Shown: positions 35,715 to 47,068, numbered from the stretch's first letter. The stretch: 64,000 nucleotides of DNA from Candidatus Gastranaerophilales bacterium (GCA_944323615.1 CALUTG010000004.1:19381-83380), one strand, 5' to 3'. Numbers and translations: made by a program. Notes: generated by a model not told the origin, from the letters alone.

Positions 35715-35755
35715 AGCGGGGTCGGAACACATTGTGTTCCGACCCCGCTTTTTTT
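35715..35755 (+). terminator. Terminator of thrS
   Basis: A perfect 16-bp stem starting AGCGGGGTCGGAACAC with loop ATT, followed by T7. A textbook intrinsic terminator. Confidence 0.92.
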
Positions 35756-35815
35756 ACTAGCAAAAAAAATTTTTACAAGGTTTTAGTTAAACATTAGAAT
35801 AAAAAAGGTGTGTGT

Positions 35816-38038
<2,223 letters not shown>

Positions 38039-38080
38039 AATCTCTCCTAACTATAATCAATACCTCTATTAGAGCACAAA

Positions 38081-38155
38081 AGGGGGTAAATGTAAACTGG
38101 TAGACTTTAATACCAGTTAGTCCGCATGGTGAAAGGGGTAAATGTAAACTAGTAG
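38081..38155 (+). repeat. GGGGTAAATG intergenic repeat, copies A and B
   Basis: Copy A (38081-38126) runs GGGGTAAATGTAAACTGGTA to CCAGTTAGTCCGCAT and folds as ACTGGTA ... TACCAGT. Copy B (38133-38155) is truncated after CTAGTAGGC and joins a GTGAATC micro-repeat. A third copy lies at 41842-41887 after metG. Confidence 0.7.
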
Positions 38156-38156
38156 G

Positions 38157-38177
38157 CGTGAATCGTGAATCGTGAAT
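38157..38177 (+). repeat. GTGAATC tandem micro-repeat
   Basis: GTGAATC is repeated three times in tandem. Related GTGAATC/GATTCAC words occur near 10400-10435, 10937-10970 and 12467-12500, always between genes. Confidence 0.6.
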
Positions 38178-38208
38178 CGGGAATTGATGATTGAGTAACT
38201 AAGTAACT

Positions 38209-38377
38209 CCCTCTCCTATTAGGAGAGGGAAAAGTTTACCAGCACGTATTGCTTGATATTCTCGGGAATTGTTCACGAAACGATAGCGGGAGGCGAAGCC
38301 GAGAGCGTGTTTGAGTGAATAATTCCCGATGGATAAAACTCAACACCTCACCCCACCCCTCTCCTCTTAGGAGAGGG
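38209..38377 (+). repeat. Composite palindromic repeat element
   Basis: Two near-identical palindromes (CCCTCTCCTATTAGGAGAGGG at 38209-38229, and the same with CTT at its centre at 38357-38377) flank a 127-bp core. The core has its own 15-bp inverted repeat, TCGGGAATTGTTCAC (38262-38276) with its complement (38315-38329, one mismatch), enclosing GCGGGAGGCGAAGCC. No gene is inside. It looks like a REP/MITE-type element and fills most of the ndk to TPR gene gap. Confidence 0.75.
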
Positions 38378-38510
38378 AGTCACTAGTCACTAATCATGAC
38401 TTTTCAAAAACCATCCTTATAAAAATATCATACAAACGGATGAATTTTTATCAAACAATTAAAAATCTCTTTAAATATACCGATATTACTAAAGGAAGGA
38501 CGGTTACGAA

Positions 38511-40202
38511 TTGTTTAACACAATGAACACAATACGCCCGAGACCCTATCCTCAAAGGGGAACAGGCAATTATAACGCAGGCAGTGACGGTACTGACAAG
38601 GACGGTCATAATCAACAGGGGCAAGATCCGAGAGAGCAGAACCATCAGGTAATCGCACGCGGACGGGCGGAAGATGTTCAACAAGGGCAGCAAGTTCAGC
38701 CGGTACCGATAAGACCGGCAACTTATTCACCTGCCTCCAATCCTTACCCTCAAAGATATCCGGTTCATACCCCGCCGCCTATCAGATACAACAATGTCGG
38801 AACTCATCAGATTAATCCGCAGCAATATCAAGCTGCTCAGGCAGGATATCATCAAATTCAGGAACAGCCGGCACAACATGCGCAGCCGCAGCCGCCGGTA
38901 CAGGAACGTCCGCGCCAGAGAAGCAATAAAATTAATATTGCCCAGATTTTAAAAGATTTTAGAAACACAATAAAAGCTATTGCAACACCGGAAGATATTG
39001 AAGAACAGGTTAACCAATATCTTATAACCGTTGAAGAACAGGTAAGAAGCCCAAAACCGCAGGTTAACTTAATCCAGAGTAACCTGAAAATTGCAGCTTC
39101 ATTATTAGACAGATATATTTCCGAAACTTTAAACAAAGATTCAAAAGTTGTTCAAAATTGGCTGGACGCTCTGTTTTTACAGAGAATTAATTACAGCTAT
39201 GATGATAATGAAATTAATCCGAACTTTCTGGTAAAATTTCCGGACAGCGCCCCAAAACAAAAGCCGGAAGCCCCTCAGCCGCAAGAAGAAGCTCAAATTC
39301 AGCCGGAAGAAGCTGTTGCAATTGAAGAAGCTCCTCAGGAAGGAGTAATTGAGCTTGAAGAATACACACCAGAACTTACTGTAGAAGAAGAGTTTACGCA
39401 AGCACAGCAAAAAATTGCCTCCAAGCCTAATATCACTATTGTTCCGCAGGATACAAGACTTAAATCTTTGTTTATGGAAGCTAAAAAACATGCTTTCTCA
39501 AACAATCCGCAAAAAGCAATGGCAATATTTAAAGAAGCATTTAACCGCGCAGGCGAAATTAAAGATACGGAAACACAATCAAGAATCTGCCTTGAAGTCG
39601 GAAAAATTTATGATGACAATGATTTTGTTGTACAGGCTCTGAACAGCTATAACAAGTCTTTGCAGTACACAACAGATACAAACGTAAAATCAAGAGCACA
39701 TTTTTCTATGGCACAGATTTATGATGACGTAAACCAGATAGAACCTGCTTTGAATCATTATATGACATCAATTTCTTATGCAGGAAAATCTGATGATTTG
39801 ATCGGGCAGTCAGATTCATTGACAAGAGTAGGAAATATTTTTACGGATAAATATGACGAAGGTGCTTTTGATTATTATGATGTTGCCAAAAAACTGGTTG
39901 AACAAACCGCAGATAGTAATATGAAAGGCTATGTCCTTTCAAACACTGCAGATGCCTGCGTTCAGTTCAGAAAAAATGATAAGGCTTTAAAATATTATGC
40001 TGAAGCTGTCAAGAATTACGAAAAAACAAACGCAGTTGAAGAGATTGCACAGAATTACAAATCTGCTGCAGAACTAATGATATCTTTTAACAGTCCCAAC
40101 AAGGCAAAATCTTTACTTAAAAAAGCCATGATTAATGCGGTTAAGACTCAAAATGAAGATTTGATTTCCGAGATTAATCTTCTGCTTACTAGTGTAAGTT
40201 AA
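38511..40202 (+). CDS. TPR-repeat protein with Pro/Gln-rich N-terminus
   Basis: A 563-residue protein. I keep TTG 38511, 10 bp after AAAGGAAGGA; the alternative ATG 38523 is too far from that RBS. Residues 1-145 are Pro/Gln/His-rich and low complexity, residues 145-235 form a helical domain, residues 245-305 are acidic (Gln/Glu/Pro), and residues 320-560 are tetratricopeptide repeats (KAMAIFKEAFNRAGEI, QALNSYNKSLQYT, KALKYYAEAVKNYEK). There is no signal peptide. It is likely a cytoplasmic scaffold; the partner is unknown. Confidence 0.78.
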   Translation: MFNTMNTIRPRPYPQRGTGNYNAGSDGTDKDGHNQQGQDPREQNHQVIARGRAEDVQQGQQVQPVPIRPATYSPASNPYPQRYPVHTPPPIRYNNVGTHQINPQQYQAAQAGYHQIQEQPAQHAQPQPPVQERPRQRSNKINIAQILKDFRNTIKAIATPEDIEEQVNQYLITVEEQVRSPKPQVNLIQSNLKIAASLLDRYISETLNKDSKVVQNWLDALFLQRINYSYDDNEINPNFLVKFPDSAPKQKPEAPQPQEEAQIQPEEAVAIEEAPQEGVIELEEYTPELTVEEEFTQAQQKIASKPNITIVPQDTRLKSLFMEAKKHAFSNNPQKAMAIFKEAFNRAGEIKDTETQSRICLEVGKIYDDNDFVVQALNSYNKSLQYTTDTNVKSRAHFSMAQIYDDVNQIEPALNHYMTSISYAGKSDDLIGQSDSLTRVGNIFTDKYDEGAFDYYDVAKKLVEQTADSNMKGYVLSNTADACVQFRKNDKALKYYAEAVKNYEKTNAVEEIAQNYKSAAELMISFNSPNKAKSLLKKAMINAVKTQNEDLISEINLLLTSVS

Positions 40203-40265
40203 CTTATCTTGAATTGTACAAAACCTTTTATGTTATAATTTTCCATATAATACGAGGGAAAAGAT

Positions 40266-41825
40266 ATGGAAAGATTTTATACAACAACAGCCATTGACTA
40301 TGTTAACGGTGCGCCGCATATCGGACACGCTTACGAAAAAATCCTTACTGACGTTATTTTCAGACATTTCACCCAGAGATGTGAAAATGCTTATTTCTTA
40401 ACCGGTACCGACGAACACGGAATTAAGATTCAAAAAACGTCAGCAGCGCAGGGAATGACTCCGAAAGAACTTTGCGATATGAATGCCAAAAAGTTTCAGA
40501 ACTGCTGGAAAGCTCTTGATGTTAATTATTCACAATTTATCAGAACAACAGACAAAGAGCATGAAGAAATTGTACAAAAGATTTTCAAAAAACTTGTAGA
40601 CAAAGGCGACATTTATAAAAATTCTTATACAGGGCTCTACTGTTCCGGCTGCGAAGCATTTTTGAGCGAAAAAGATTTAACCGAAGACGGACTTTGCCCT
40701 GATCACCTCAAAAAACCGGAAGTTGTAAGCGAAGAAAACTATTTCTTTAAACTTACCAAATACAAAGATGCAATTATTAAACATATAAAAACCCATCCGG
40801 ATTTTATTGTACCTGCATTCAGAGCTAACGAGGTTCTAAACCAGTTAGAAAATATTGAAGACATATCTGTTTCCCGGGCAAAATCCAACGTATCATGGGG
40901 AATTCCGGTTCTCGGCGACGATGAACAGGTAATCTATGTTTGGATAGACGCTTTGTCAAACTACATTACAGCTCTCGGCTACAATCCGGACGGGGAAAGC
41001 GGAGAAAAATTCAATAAATACTGGCCGGCAACAGTACAGGTTATCGGTAAAGACATTCTTAAATTCCACAGTATTTACTGGATTGCAATCCTTATGGCAC
41101 TTGAGCTGCCGCTCCCTGAACACATTCTTGCACACGGCTGGATTACAATTGACCAGACCAAAATGTCAAAATCATTGGGAAATGTAATCTCTCCTGAATC
41201 AATTTTAGAAGCTTTTAATCTTGAACATCCGGATGCCCTAAGATATTATATGGCTTCTGCCGCCCCGTGCGGAAAGGACGGAAACTATTCTGACGAAGAT
41301 TTTAAAGAAAAAGTTAACGCACACATTGCTAATTCTATGGGAAACCTTCTTAACAGAACTCTTTCAATGCTTGTAAAATACTTTGACGGCGATATTAAAC
41401 CGGAATTTAAAGTACAATCAGAACTTTTTGACAAAGCGCTTGAAACTGTTAAAGCAGTAAAACATCACTTTGATTATTTTGAAGTTCAGGAAGCCTCCCA
41501 GAGAATTATTGAACTCGTTGATATTACAAACAAATACGTAACAGACAACGCTCCATGGACTCTTGCTAAAGAAGGTCAAATGGATAAATGCGGAGAAGTA
41601 CTTGCTTCCGTTCTGGAAGTTATGTGTGTAATTTCTTCTCTTATTTACCCGTATTGTCCGAATATTGCGCAAGCTATGGCTGAGCAGTTATCTTACGATT
41701 TGAATACAAAGCTTGATAACGTAAGCTGTGACAATTTAAAACCGGGTCACTTAATTGACAAAGAAAATATTAAGCCTGTGTTCTTAAGAATGGATAGCGA
41801 GCTTGCAGACAAGAGCCGGGGGTAA
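40266..41825 (+). CDS. metG: Methionyl-tRNA synthetase
   Basis: A 519-residue class I synthetase. The HIGH-type motif is GAPHIGHAYE near residue 18, the zinc knuckle is YCSGCEAFL with CPDH, and the signature KMSKSLGN is at about residue 300. The C-terminal anticodon-binding helices are complete (NRTLSMLVKYFDGD, CPNIAQAMAEQL). It lacks the tRNA-binding C-terminal extension of longer MetRS. RBS GAGGGAAA. The intergenic repeat copy C follows its stop. Confidence 0.95.
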   Translation: MERFYTTTAIDYVNGAPHIGHAYEKILTDVIFRHFTQRCENAYFLTGTDEHGIKIQKTSAAQGMTPKELCDMNAKKFQNCWKALDVNYSQFIRTTDKEHEEIVQKIFKKLVDKGDIYKNSYTGLYCSGCEAFLSEKDLTEDGLCPDHLKKPEVVSEENYFFKLTKYKDAIIKHIKTHPDFIVPAFRANEVLNQLENIEDISVSRAKSNVSWGIPVLGDDEQVIYVWIDALSNYITALGYNPDGESGEKFNKYWPATVQVIGKDILKFHSIYWIAILMALELPLPEHILAHGWITIDQTKMSKSLGNVISPESILEAFNLEHPDALRYYMASAAPCGKDGNYSDEDFKEKVNAHIANSMGNLLNRTLSMLVKYFDGDIKPEFKVQSELFDKALETVKAVKHHFDYFEVQEASQRIIELVDITNKYVTDNAPWTLAKEGQMDKCGEVLASVLEVMCVISSLIYPYCPNIAQAMAEQLSYDLNTKLDNVSCDNLKPGHLIDKENIKPVFLRMDSELADKSRG

Positions 41826-41841
41826 GGGGTAAAGGGGTAAA

Positions 41842-41887
41842 GGGGTAAATGTAACCCAGTAGGCTTTTATACCAGTTAGTCCGCATA
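41842..41887 (+). repeat. GGGGTAAATG intergenic repeat, copy C
   Basis: Reads GGGGTAAATGTAACCCAGTA ... ACCAGTTAGTCCGCAT and matches the copy at 38081-38126 apart from a few bases. It is preceded by AGGGGTAA units in tandem (41823-41841) just past the metG stop. Confidence 0.7.
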
Positions 41888-41911
41888 GTAAATAACCCGA
41901 AGCTCTCGACG

Positions 41912-42892
41912 CTAAACAATCCTAGTATCTGATACAAGATTTTTTATAAGTTCCGGATTGTAAGAAATTTTCTTGTCGTCCGGAATTTTTGTAATAATTT
42001 TATCAATTTCTTCATCCGTAAACCCTTGTTTTACAAGGTATCCGGCATAGTTAGGATGGCAGGAATGAATTGCTGCAATATAATACGGAGTAGAGTATCC
42101 CCACGGAGTTTCTTCATAGATTGTTTTTAAATCATCTATTATTTTTAAAAGCGGAGGAATTTTATAATCCTTCGCATAATTATCATTCAAATATTTTGTA
42201 ATCAGTTCTGTACAAAGATTTCCAGCTCCTCGCCCCATACCGTATACACAGCTGTCTATTATGATTTCTCTTTGTATATTCATACCAAGAAGAGCTTTTG
42301 TATTAGAAAAAGAAAGCTGCAAGCTGTTGTGAGAGTGAAATCCAAGAGAAATATCAGAGTCCAAGTTTCCATCTATCAGCCTAAAAAGATTTATTACATC
42401 TTTTTCATACATGTTACCCAATGTATCGACTATTGTAAGGACATACGGTTTTATTTCGTTAATTTCGTCAATAAGGTATAATAATTCATCTTCGGAATAC
42501 AAATTTGTGTGCATCGGGTTTGCTATAACATCGTAGCCAAGAGCTTTAAGGGCGGAAATGTATTGTATAGCTTCTTGCTGCTGCCCTTTTTTAAAAGCAA
42601 CTCTGACCCTGATTTTTTTATTCTGGCAAGATTTAAAATTTTTTATTCCGTATTCACCAAAATTAACCATCAGAGTGTAGTTCCAATCGGGTCGATGTAA
42701 TTTTTCCAACTCACCGATTGAATTAAAAAAAGTTTTCCCTCTAACAGGTTTTTCTTCTTTCAAAAACCCGCACTCAATATAATCAATTCCGGCATGGACA
42801 AGATTATTGACAATTTCAAAGATTCTATCTTCTCCGAAATTCCAATCTATAATATAGCCGCCGTCTCTTAAAGTACAATCGAGTATCTTCAT
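41912..42892 (-). CDS. HMGL-like aldolase family protein (DRE-TIM metallolyase)
   Basis: A 326-residue protein. The DRE-TIM signature ILDCTLRDGGYIIDW opens the barrel (catalytic Arg and metal-binding Asp), and GFHSHNSLQLSF near residue 205 gives the metal-binding His pair. The family includes 4-hydroxy-2-oxovalerate aldolases and homocitrate synthases. Members of this length often lie in surface-sugar loci and make unusual acyl groups, but here the neighbour is an OmpH-like gene, so the product is open. Its start overlaps that gene by 4 bp (ATGA). Confidence 0.8.
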   Translation of the reverse strand: MKILDCTLRDGGYIIDWNFGEDRIFEIVNNLVHAGIDYIECGFLKEEKPVRGKTFFNSIGELEKLHRPDWNYTLMVNFGEYGIKNFKSCQNKKIRVRVAFKKGQQQEAIQYISALKALGYDVIANPMHTNLYSEDELLYLIDEINEIKPYVLTIVDTLGNMYEKDVINLFRLIDGNLDSDISLGFHSHNSLQLSFSNTKALLGMNIQREIIIDSCVYGMGRGAGNLCTELITKYLNDNYAKDYKIPPLLKIIDDLKTIYEETPWGYSTPYYIAAIHSCHPNYAGYLVKQGFTDEEIDKIITKIPDDKKISYNPELIKNLVSDTRIV

Positions 42893-43323
42893 TTAATTAC
42901 TTTAGAAATTTCATCTGTTATATCATCACCGCCATATAGAACTACGCCTTTAGCGATAACCATATCATAACCCATAGCTTTTGCCTGAGCTACAATTGCG
43001 GCGGTAATATTTTTATCTATGGCAGCGAGTTTCTGCTGGTATTGTTTTGCATTAGCCTGTCTCTTGGCAGCAAGTTCTTTATCATACTTTTTAACAAGTT
43101 CTTGCTTCTTGACCGGGTCAGTCTGCTTTTTTATATCTTCTTTGGCTTTGTTTACAAATTGAACAAGCTCTTTGCGTTTTGCCGTCTGCTCTTTCTTTAA
43201 TGCCTGAACCTGAGCGGATTTATTTACAACCTTTTGGATATCAACAACAGCAACTTTCTCAATTGCTGTAGCAGAAAGGCATAACGAACAAAATATTGCC
43301 AATGAAAGAATTTTTTTAATCAT
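42889..43323 (-). CDS. OmpH/Skp-like periplasmic chaperone
   Basis: A 144-residue protein with signal peptide (MIKKILSLAIFCSLCLSATA). The mature part begins EKVAVVDIQKVVNKS and then has a long Lys/Gln-rich coiled coil, as in Skp, which holds unfolded outer membrane proteins in the periplasm. It ends with MVIAKGVVLYGGDDITDEI, also typical. The presence of an OmpH-like protein fits a diderm envelope. RBS AGGAGTAT. Confidence 0.88.
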   Translation of the reverse strand: MIKKILSLAIFCSLCLSATAIEKVAVVDIQKVVNKSAQVQALKKEQTAKRKELVQFVNKAKEDIKKQTDPVKKQELVKKYDKELAAKRQANAKQYQQKLAAIDKNITAAIVAQAKAMGYDMVIAKGVVLYGGDDITDEISKVIK

Positions 43324-43900
43324 AAGATACTCCTGTTAACTATTCTAAAAACATGTTTATATTATACATTTTATTAACTTGAATTACAAATATTCTCTGT
43401 AAAATTTATTAAACGACTTCAGTTTTGCCCCACTTGTACTTAAATTCTTAAAAGGTTCTTTTTATATCGCGAGTTTTATTAGTATTTATTTTCGCAAAAT
43501 AAAATACTAGATAACGTCTATTATTTGTATTTTTAAGGTCGACCTTAATATACAATAAAACGCTTATTCTCCATCTAAAAATCTGAATTATTATTACACA
43601 TTTTAGTGTGGCTTTTTTTTTGTACCTTTTTGCTTTTTAGAAAGATTTTCAAACTTTTTTCTTAAAAAGTGAGGATGCGGAAAAACCCAAAAATTGATAA
43701 ATTTTTGAGGTTTTTCAAATCCGACCTTAGGTGTGTGAACCTCAGGTCGTGTGCGGGATAGCACACAACCTGAGGTGAAACCGTTCCAACGAGTTTGCGA
43801 GAAAAATTTTAATTTTTCCGCAAACTCAAGTATTTACTTTCTGCAAAAATGATAAAAAATAAAATCAAACAAAATTAAGATTTTATACGGAGTATTGATT
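43324..43900. other. Gene-free 577-bp stretch with two large hairpins
   Basis: No credible gene. Hairpin 1: 16 bp with one mismatch, ACCTCAGGTCGTGTGC (43739-43754) with its complement at 43761-43776. Hairpin 2: GAGTTTGCG ... CGCAAACTC (43791-43827) with an inner AAAAATT/AATTTTT stem. A terminator-like ACAC ... GTGT followed by T9 lies at about 43597-43622. The stretch marks the change from chromosomal genes to the accessory island. Confidence 0.6.
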
Positions 43901-44221
43901 ATGCTTACCTATTCAGATGTGCAAGAAATTTACAGCCGGAATCACGGCACAACACAATATTTGAAAAGACCTTACAACAATAATTTACTTTATACTGACG
44001 GGATAATGGACTTTCAGCGGAGTTTAGATGCCTTTTGGGTTGTTGACAATGTAATCAGCTATATGCCGAAGATTTTAGAACGTTTTAGGAGTCATGATAC
44101 AGATTTTTTCGTTATAGAAATTTCTTTAGACAATGAACATAGCGGTCACATGGAAGTTTTTACAGAAGATTACAACATTGATGATATTTATGATGAGCTG
44201 GGGTTTATTTCGGACATTTGA
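43901..44221 (+). CDS. DUF6876 family protein
   Basis: I choose ATG 43901 (RBS ACGGAG at 43887-43892) rather than TTG 43895; 106 residues. The line GTTQYLKRPYNNNLLYTDGI followed by AFWVVDNVISY matches the DUF6876 pattern (G-T-x-x-Y, L-Y-T-D-G-x, A-x-W-x-x-D). From memory, members sit in integrative and conjugative elements and phages. Function unknown. It is the first gene of the accessory island here. Confidence 0.7.
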   Translation: MLTYSDVQEIYSRNHGTTQYLKRPYNNNLLYTDGIMDFQRSLDAFWVVDNVISYMPKILERFRSHDTDFFVIEISLDNEHSGHMEVFTEDYNIDDIYDELGFISDI

Positions 44222-44594
44222 ATTGTAATTAATTAGCCTCTGTTAGCCGACACGTTGGGGTTATATCGATTTCATACAAATTGACTGTAATGTAACGAAA
44301 CTGCTCTTTTTGTCCACTTTCTGTCACCAAAAAGTTCGGTATAAATCCGAGCAAATCGCTACAATTTAAATGTACTCTATATTATGGCGATGACAAAATC
44401 AAGACACAAAAGTCCCATTTGAAATTACAATTTTTCAAGTCGGAAGTAAGCCGGAAGAGTTTATCACTTTTGAATAACAGTAAAATCAGTACTCAAAACA
44501 CATTACAAAATAATAAAAATTCGCTCTGAAATTTATTGTTTTCAGTCAAGTTATATAAATTTATATTAATTTATATTTATAATAACATTGTAAT
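44222..44594. other. Gene-free 373-bp stretch
   Basis: Low-GC spacer without a gene. It contains a GTTACA-type word (TGTAATGTAACG, near 44290), TTGTCC/CTGTCA words near 44320, and AGTCGGAAGT at 44438-44447, whose inverted copy lies at 63764-63773 near the other end of the island. A TATAAT (44578-44583) sits 11 bp before the next ATG. Confidence 0.4.
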
Positions 44595-45695
44595 ATGGAC
44601 ATAATCTATTCAATTGAAGCAAGAGATACAATTATATATAATATGCTATATGACTATTTGGGCTTAAATGCTAAAGAACTCCAAAAAGAAGCTATTGGGA
44701 ACGTCAAAATGCTTAACGACGCATTAAAAGGAACAAACGTTTTGTATAACGATTTTAAAAATACGCTTCTTCCTTCTGATGGTAGAAAGTACTGTGAACA
44801 ACTTTTCGCTTTTAGGCTTTATCCGGACGACAATAAGATCTATCAAGATATTGCAGAAAGTGTTGTACCATTATTCAATAAAGATAGCCGTTGCAATATT
44901 CTTATCGGAGATTTAATTTTATATCCATATGATTTTGATACAAAAAAGTTACTGATTAAATCTTTATATAGCACCATTGGGAAAAGGTTAAGTAAGAATT
45001 GGCGCAGTGATTATTTTCTTATTTATGTAAATCATATAAAACAAGAGAATATAGAAATAATAGATAACTTTTTTAAAAAGAAAAAATATTATGTAGGAAC
45101 TGCTGATTTAAGTTTTGAATCAGCTTTTAAATCTTATATTTCAATTGCCTCGGTGCTAACTACGTATGTAAAAATAGGAAAAAATATTTTTAGTGCAGAT
45201 GCTGATGTAGATTTTGATAAACATTCCCATACTGATAATGGTCCTTGGGATTGGGCTAAATATGGATACCAAATATACGGCATTCAAGATTCTCTTTTTC
45301 AAACGCTTTTAAAGTACAAAATTGATACATCAATAGGAACATCTTTGAGTAGTAATGATAGAAAGATTAATACAATGATTATGACATCTCAAGATAATCA
45401 GGATTTACCTATTGGTGATATAAAAATTGATGATAGGAAATTAGATTATCTTGAAAAACACCAACTTACGTTATTTGATAAAATAGAAGTTACAAAAAAT
45501 AATCTTAAGAAAGAAATTATTAATAAAATTCAGAACCAAGCATTTTATAATATTAAATTCATGCCAGAACACAATGTTGTAACATTTAACATATTTCTTG
45601 AGTTTACTAATAAATATAATATAAAAATTAAATTAATAATCGCCTTAAAATATGATTTTAAATTAAAAGAAATTAGCCTTGTTACAATTTGCTAA
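44595..45695 (+). CDS. Island protein of unknown function
   Basis: A 366-residue, very AT-rich gene with no Shine-Dalgarno; TATAAT at 44578-44583 would start the message about 5 nt before the ATG. The protein has a central SADADVDFDKHSHTDNGPWDW stretch and C-terminal beta-rich segments. I recognise no family. Its last 33 bp overlap the convergent abiEii gene, so the two transcripts are mutually antisense at their ends. It may be cargo of the transposon-like unit. Confidence 0.55.
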   Translation: MDIIYSIEARDTIIYNMLYDYLGLNAKELQKEAIGNVKMLNDALKGTNVLYNDFKNTLLPSDGRKYCEQLFAFRLYPDDNKIYQDIAESVVPLFNKDSRCNILIGDLILYPYDFDTKKLLIKSLYSTIGKRLSKNWRSDYFLIYVNHIKQENIEIIDNFFKKKKYYVGTADLSFESAFKSYISIASVLTTYVKIGKNIFSADADVDFDKHSHTDNGPWDWAKYGYQIYGIQDSLFQTLLKYKIDTSIGTSLSSNDRKINTMIMTSQDNQDLPIGDIKIDDRKLDYLEKHQLTLFDKIEVTKNNLKKEIINKIQNQAFYNIKFMPEHNVVTFNIFLEFTNKYNIKIKLIIALKYDFKLKEISLVTIC

Positions 45696-46631
45696 TATAA
45701 ATTGATATAAATTTTTAAAACCCACAAGAGCTTTTTCAAAGGTTATAACTTCCGAATCTTTTGCATAGCTCATCGAACTTACAAAATCAGCATACTCTTT
45801 TTGATAAATTTTATCTTTTGTTAATTTATCAAGAGCAATTTTTATAAATTCCGGCAAAGTAAAGTTGTTATCAAAGCCACCACGACCTTTATCAGTATCA
45901 AAAGATTTTTGCAGAAGTTCGACAAATTCTTTTTTATAAAGCAAATCTTCCAATGCTGCAATATCGTGCAAATGGCGAACAATAGTCGGATCATTTTCTT
46001 TTGTATGCAATGGCTTTGTTCTGTCTTTAATATAAACTCGCCACATCAAAGCACTAAACTTATTTGCAATAACTTCAATTGGTTGAATACAATTAACAGA
46101 ACTCGGTTCTTCATTTATAAATTGACCTATAAATGAAGATATTTCACAAGTTGTACTCGGTAAAAGCAAGTTTTCAAAAGTAAACTCTGCTTTTATATTC
46201 GGTCTTAAATTTGAACCTTCATATAATTTTTCGTATTCAATTTCAAAACTGAAAAAGTTATTTTCATTACCTTTTTTGATTGACTCAGGAATAATATGAT
46301 AACATTCTTTATTGTCAAGTGCTTCCAAAATAAAATTACAAAAAGCCTTCTTTTCAGCTCTTGTAAAAGGTCTTTCGGTATGTATCCTAAAATCGATATC
46401 TTCAGAAAATCTTTGAATTTTATGATAAGCCTTGGATAAACAAGTTCCACCGGAGAAAACTATTTTTAAATCGGGATAATTTATTTTGCATATTTCGGAT
46501 AATACTTTAACGACATAATAATCTTTTTCAACAAATTGCGGGGCTATACCAAATTCTTGAGAATAGTCATTAACTATATTTATAATATTTTTCTTTGTTT
46601 CTGACGGTTTCATAAGTGATATAAACTCCAT
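45663..46631 (-). CDS. abiEii: Nucleotidyltransferase AbiEii/AbiGii toxin family
   Basis: A 322-residue type IV toxin of the AbiE phage-resistance system. The nucleotidyltransferase motif is VFSGGTCLSKAYHKI followed by FSEDIDFRI near residue 75 (G-G-T-x-x-S, D-x-D-equivalent). Relatives transfer nucleotides to RNA targets such as tRNAs and halt growth. The start could be MEFISL (46631) or MKPSETKK (46613); either overlaps the antitoxin gene. The antitoxin-then-toxin order is standard. Confidence 0.85.
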   Translation of the reverse strand: MEFISLMKPSETKKNIINIVNDYSQEFGIAPQFVEKDYYVVKVLSEICKINYPDLKIVFSGGTCLSKAYHKIQRFSEDIDFRIHTERPFTRAEKKAFCNFILEALDNKECYHIIPESIKKGNENNFFSFEIEYEKLYEGSNLRPNIKAEFTFENLLLPSTTCEISSFIGQFINEEPSSVNCIQPIEVIANKFSALMWRVYIKDRTKPLHTKENDPTIVRHLHDIAALEDLLYKKEFVELLQKSFDTDKGRGGFDNNFTLPEFIKIALDKLTKDKIYQKEYADFVSSMSYAKDSEVITFEKALVGFKNLYQFILANCNKANFF

Positions 46632-47010
46632 TAAATCCGATTTTCCTTAAAATAGTTCCCTTAATTGCAATAACTTTTCCGCTTGGGACTTGTGTTGTTT
46701 TGCCTTCATTATACCACAGTTCATACCTGCTTGGCAGAACCTTAATATTAAGTTTCTCAGCTACAGCTTTTCCAATTTCTGCCAAATCTATCTGCGGAAT
46801 AATCTTACCAGTCAGCTTGGATTCTTTTGCCTTAACATATACACCTTGTCCGACTTTCATAATCAGTTTTTTTGATATTAATTTTCTGAGTGCACGCATA
46901 ACCTGATCCCTATCAGATAAATCTAAAAAATCCGGCAGCATAAATACGAAGTCCTTTGACTTCTTTATACGATATTGGATTCTTTTTTCTAAAATATCAG
47001 ATATTGGCAT
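46570..47010 (-). CDS. AbiEi-type antitoxin (DUF6088 family)
   Basis: A 146-residue protein with an N-terminal winged-helix (DVLSDRDQ-like region: SDRDQVMRALRKLISKKLI, GQGVYVKA) and the AbiEi antitoxin core (LPSRYELWYNEGKTTQVPSG). It represses its own operon and, by expression alone rather than direct binding, neutralises the AbiEii toxin in known systems. It overlaps the toxin gene by 62 bp at the annotated start. Direct repeats of TACGACAT lie in the promoter region. Confidence 0.8.
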   Translation of the reverse strand: MPISDILEKRIQYRIKKSKDFVFMLPDFLDLSDRDQVMRALRKLISKKLIMKVGQGVYVKAKESKLTGKIIPQIDLAEIGKAVAEKLNIKVLPSRYELWYNEGKTTQVPSGKVIAIKGTILRKIGFNGVYITYETVRNKEKYYKYS

Positions 47011-47037
47011 TGTTTTCTCGCTTTTATATTTGTAAAG

Positions 47038-47068
47038 TACGACATTATATATTTATATTATACGACAT
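47038..47068 (-). promoter_or_regulatory. Candidate operator of the AbiE operon
   Basis: TACGACAT occurs at 47038-47045 and again at 47061-47068 (23 bp apart, about two helix turns), spanning the putative promoter 28 bp upstream of the antitoxin ATG. AbiEi-type antitoxins bind repeated sites in their own promoter, so these are likely autorepression sites (inference). Confidence 0.45.
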
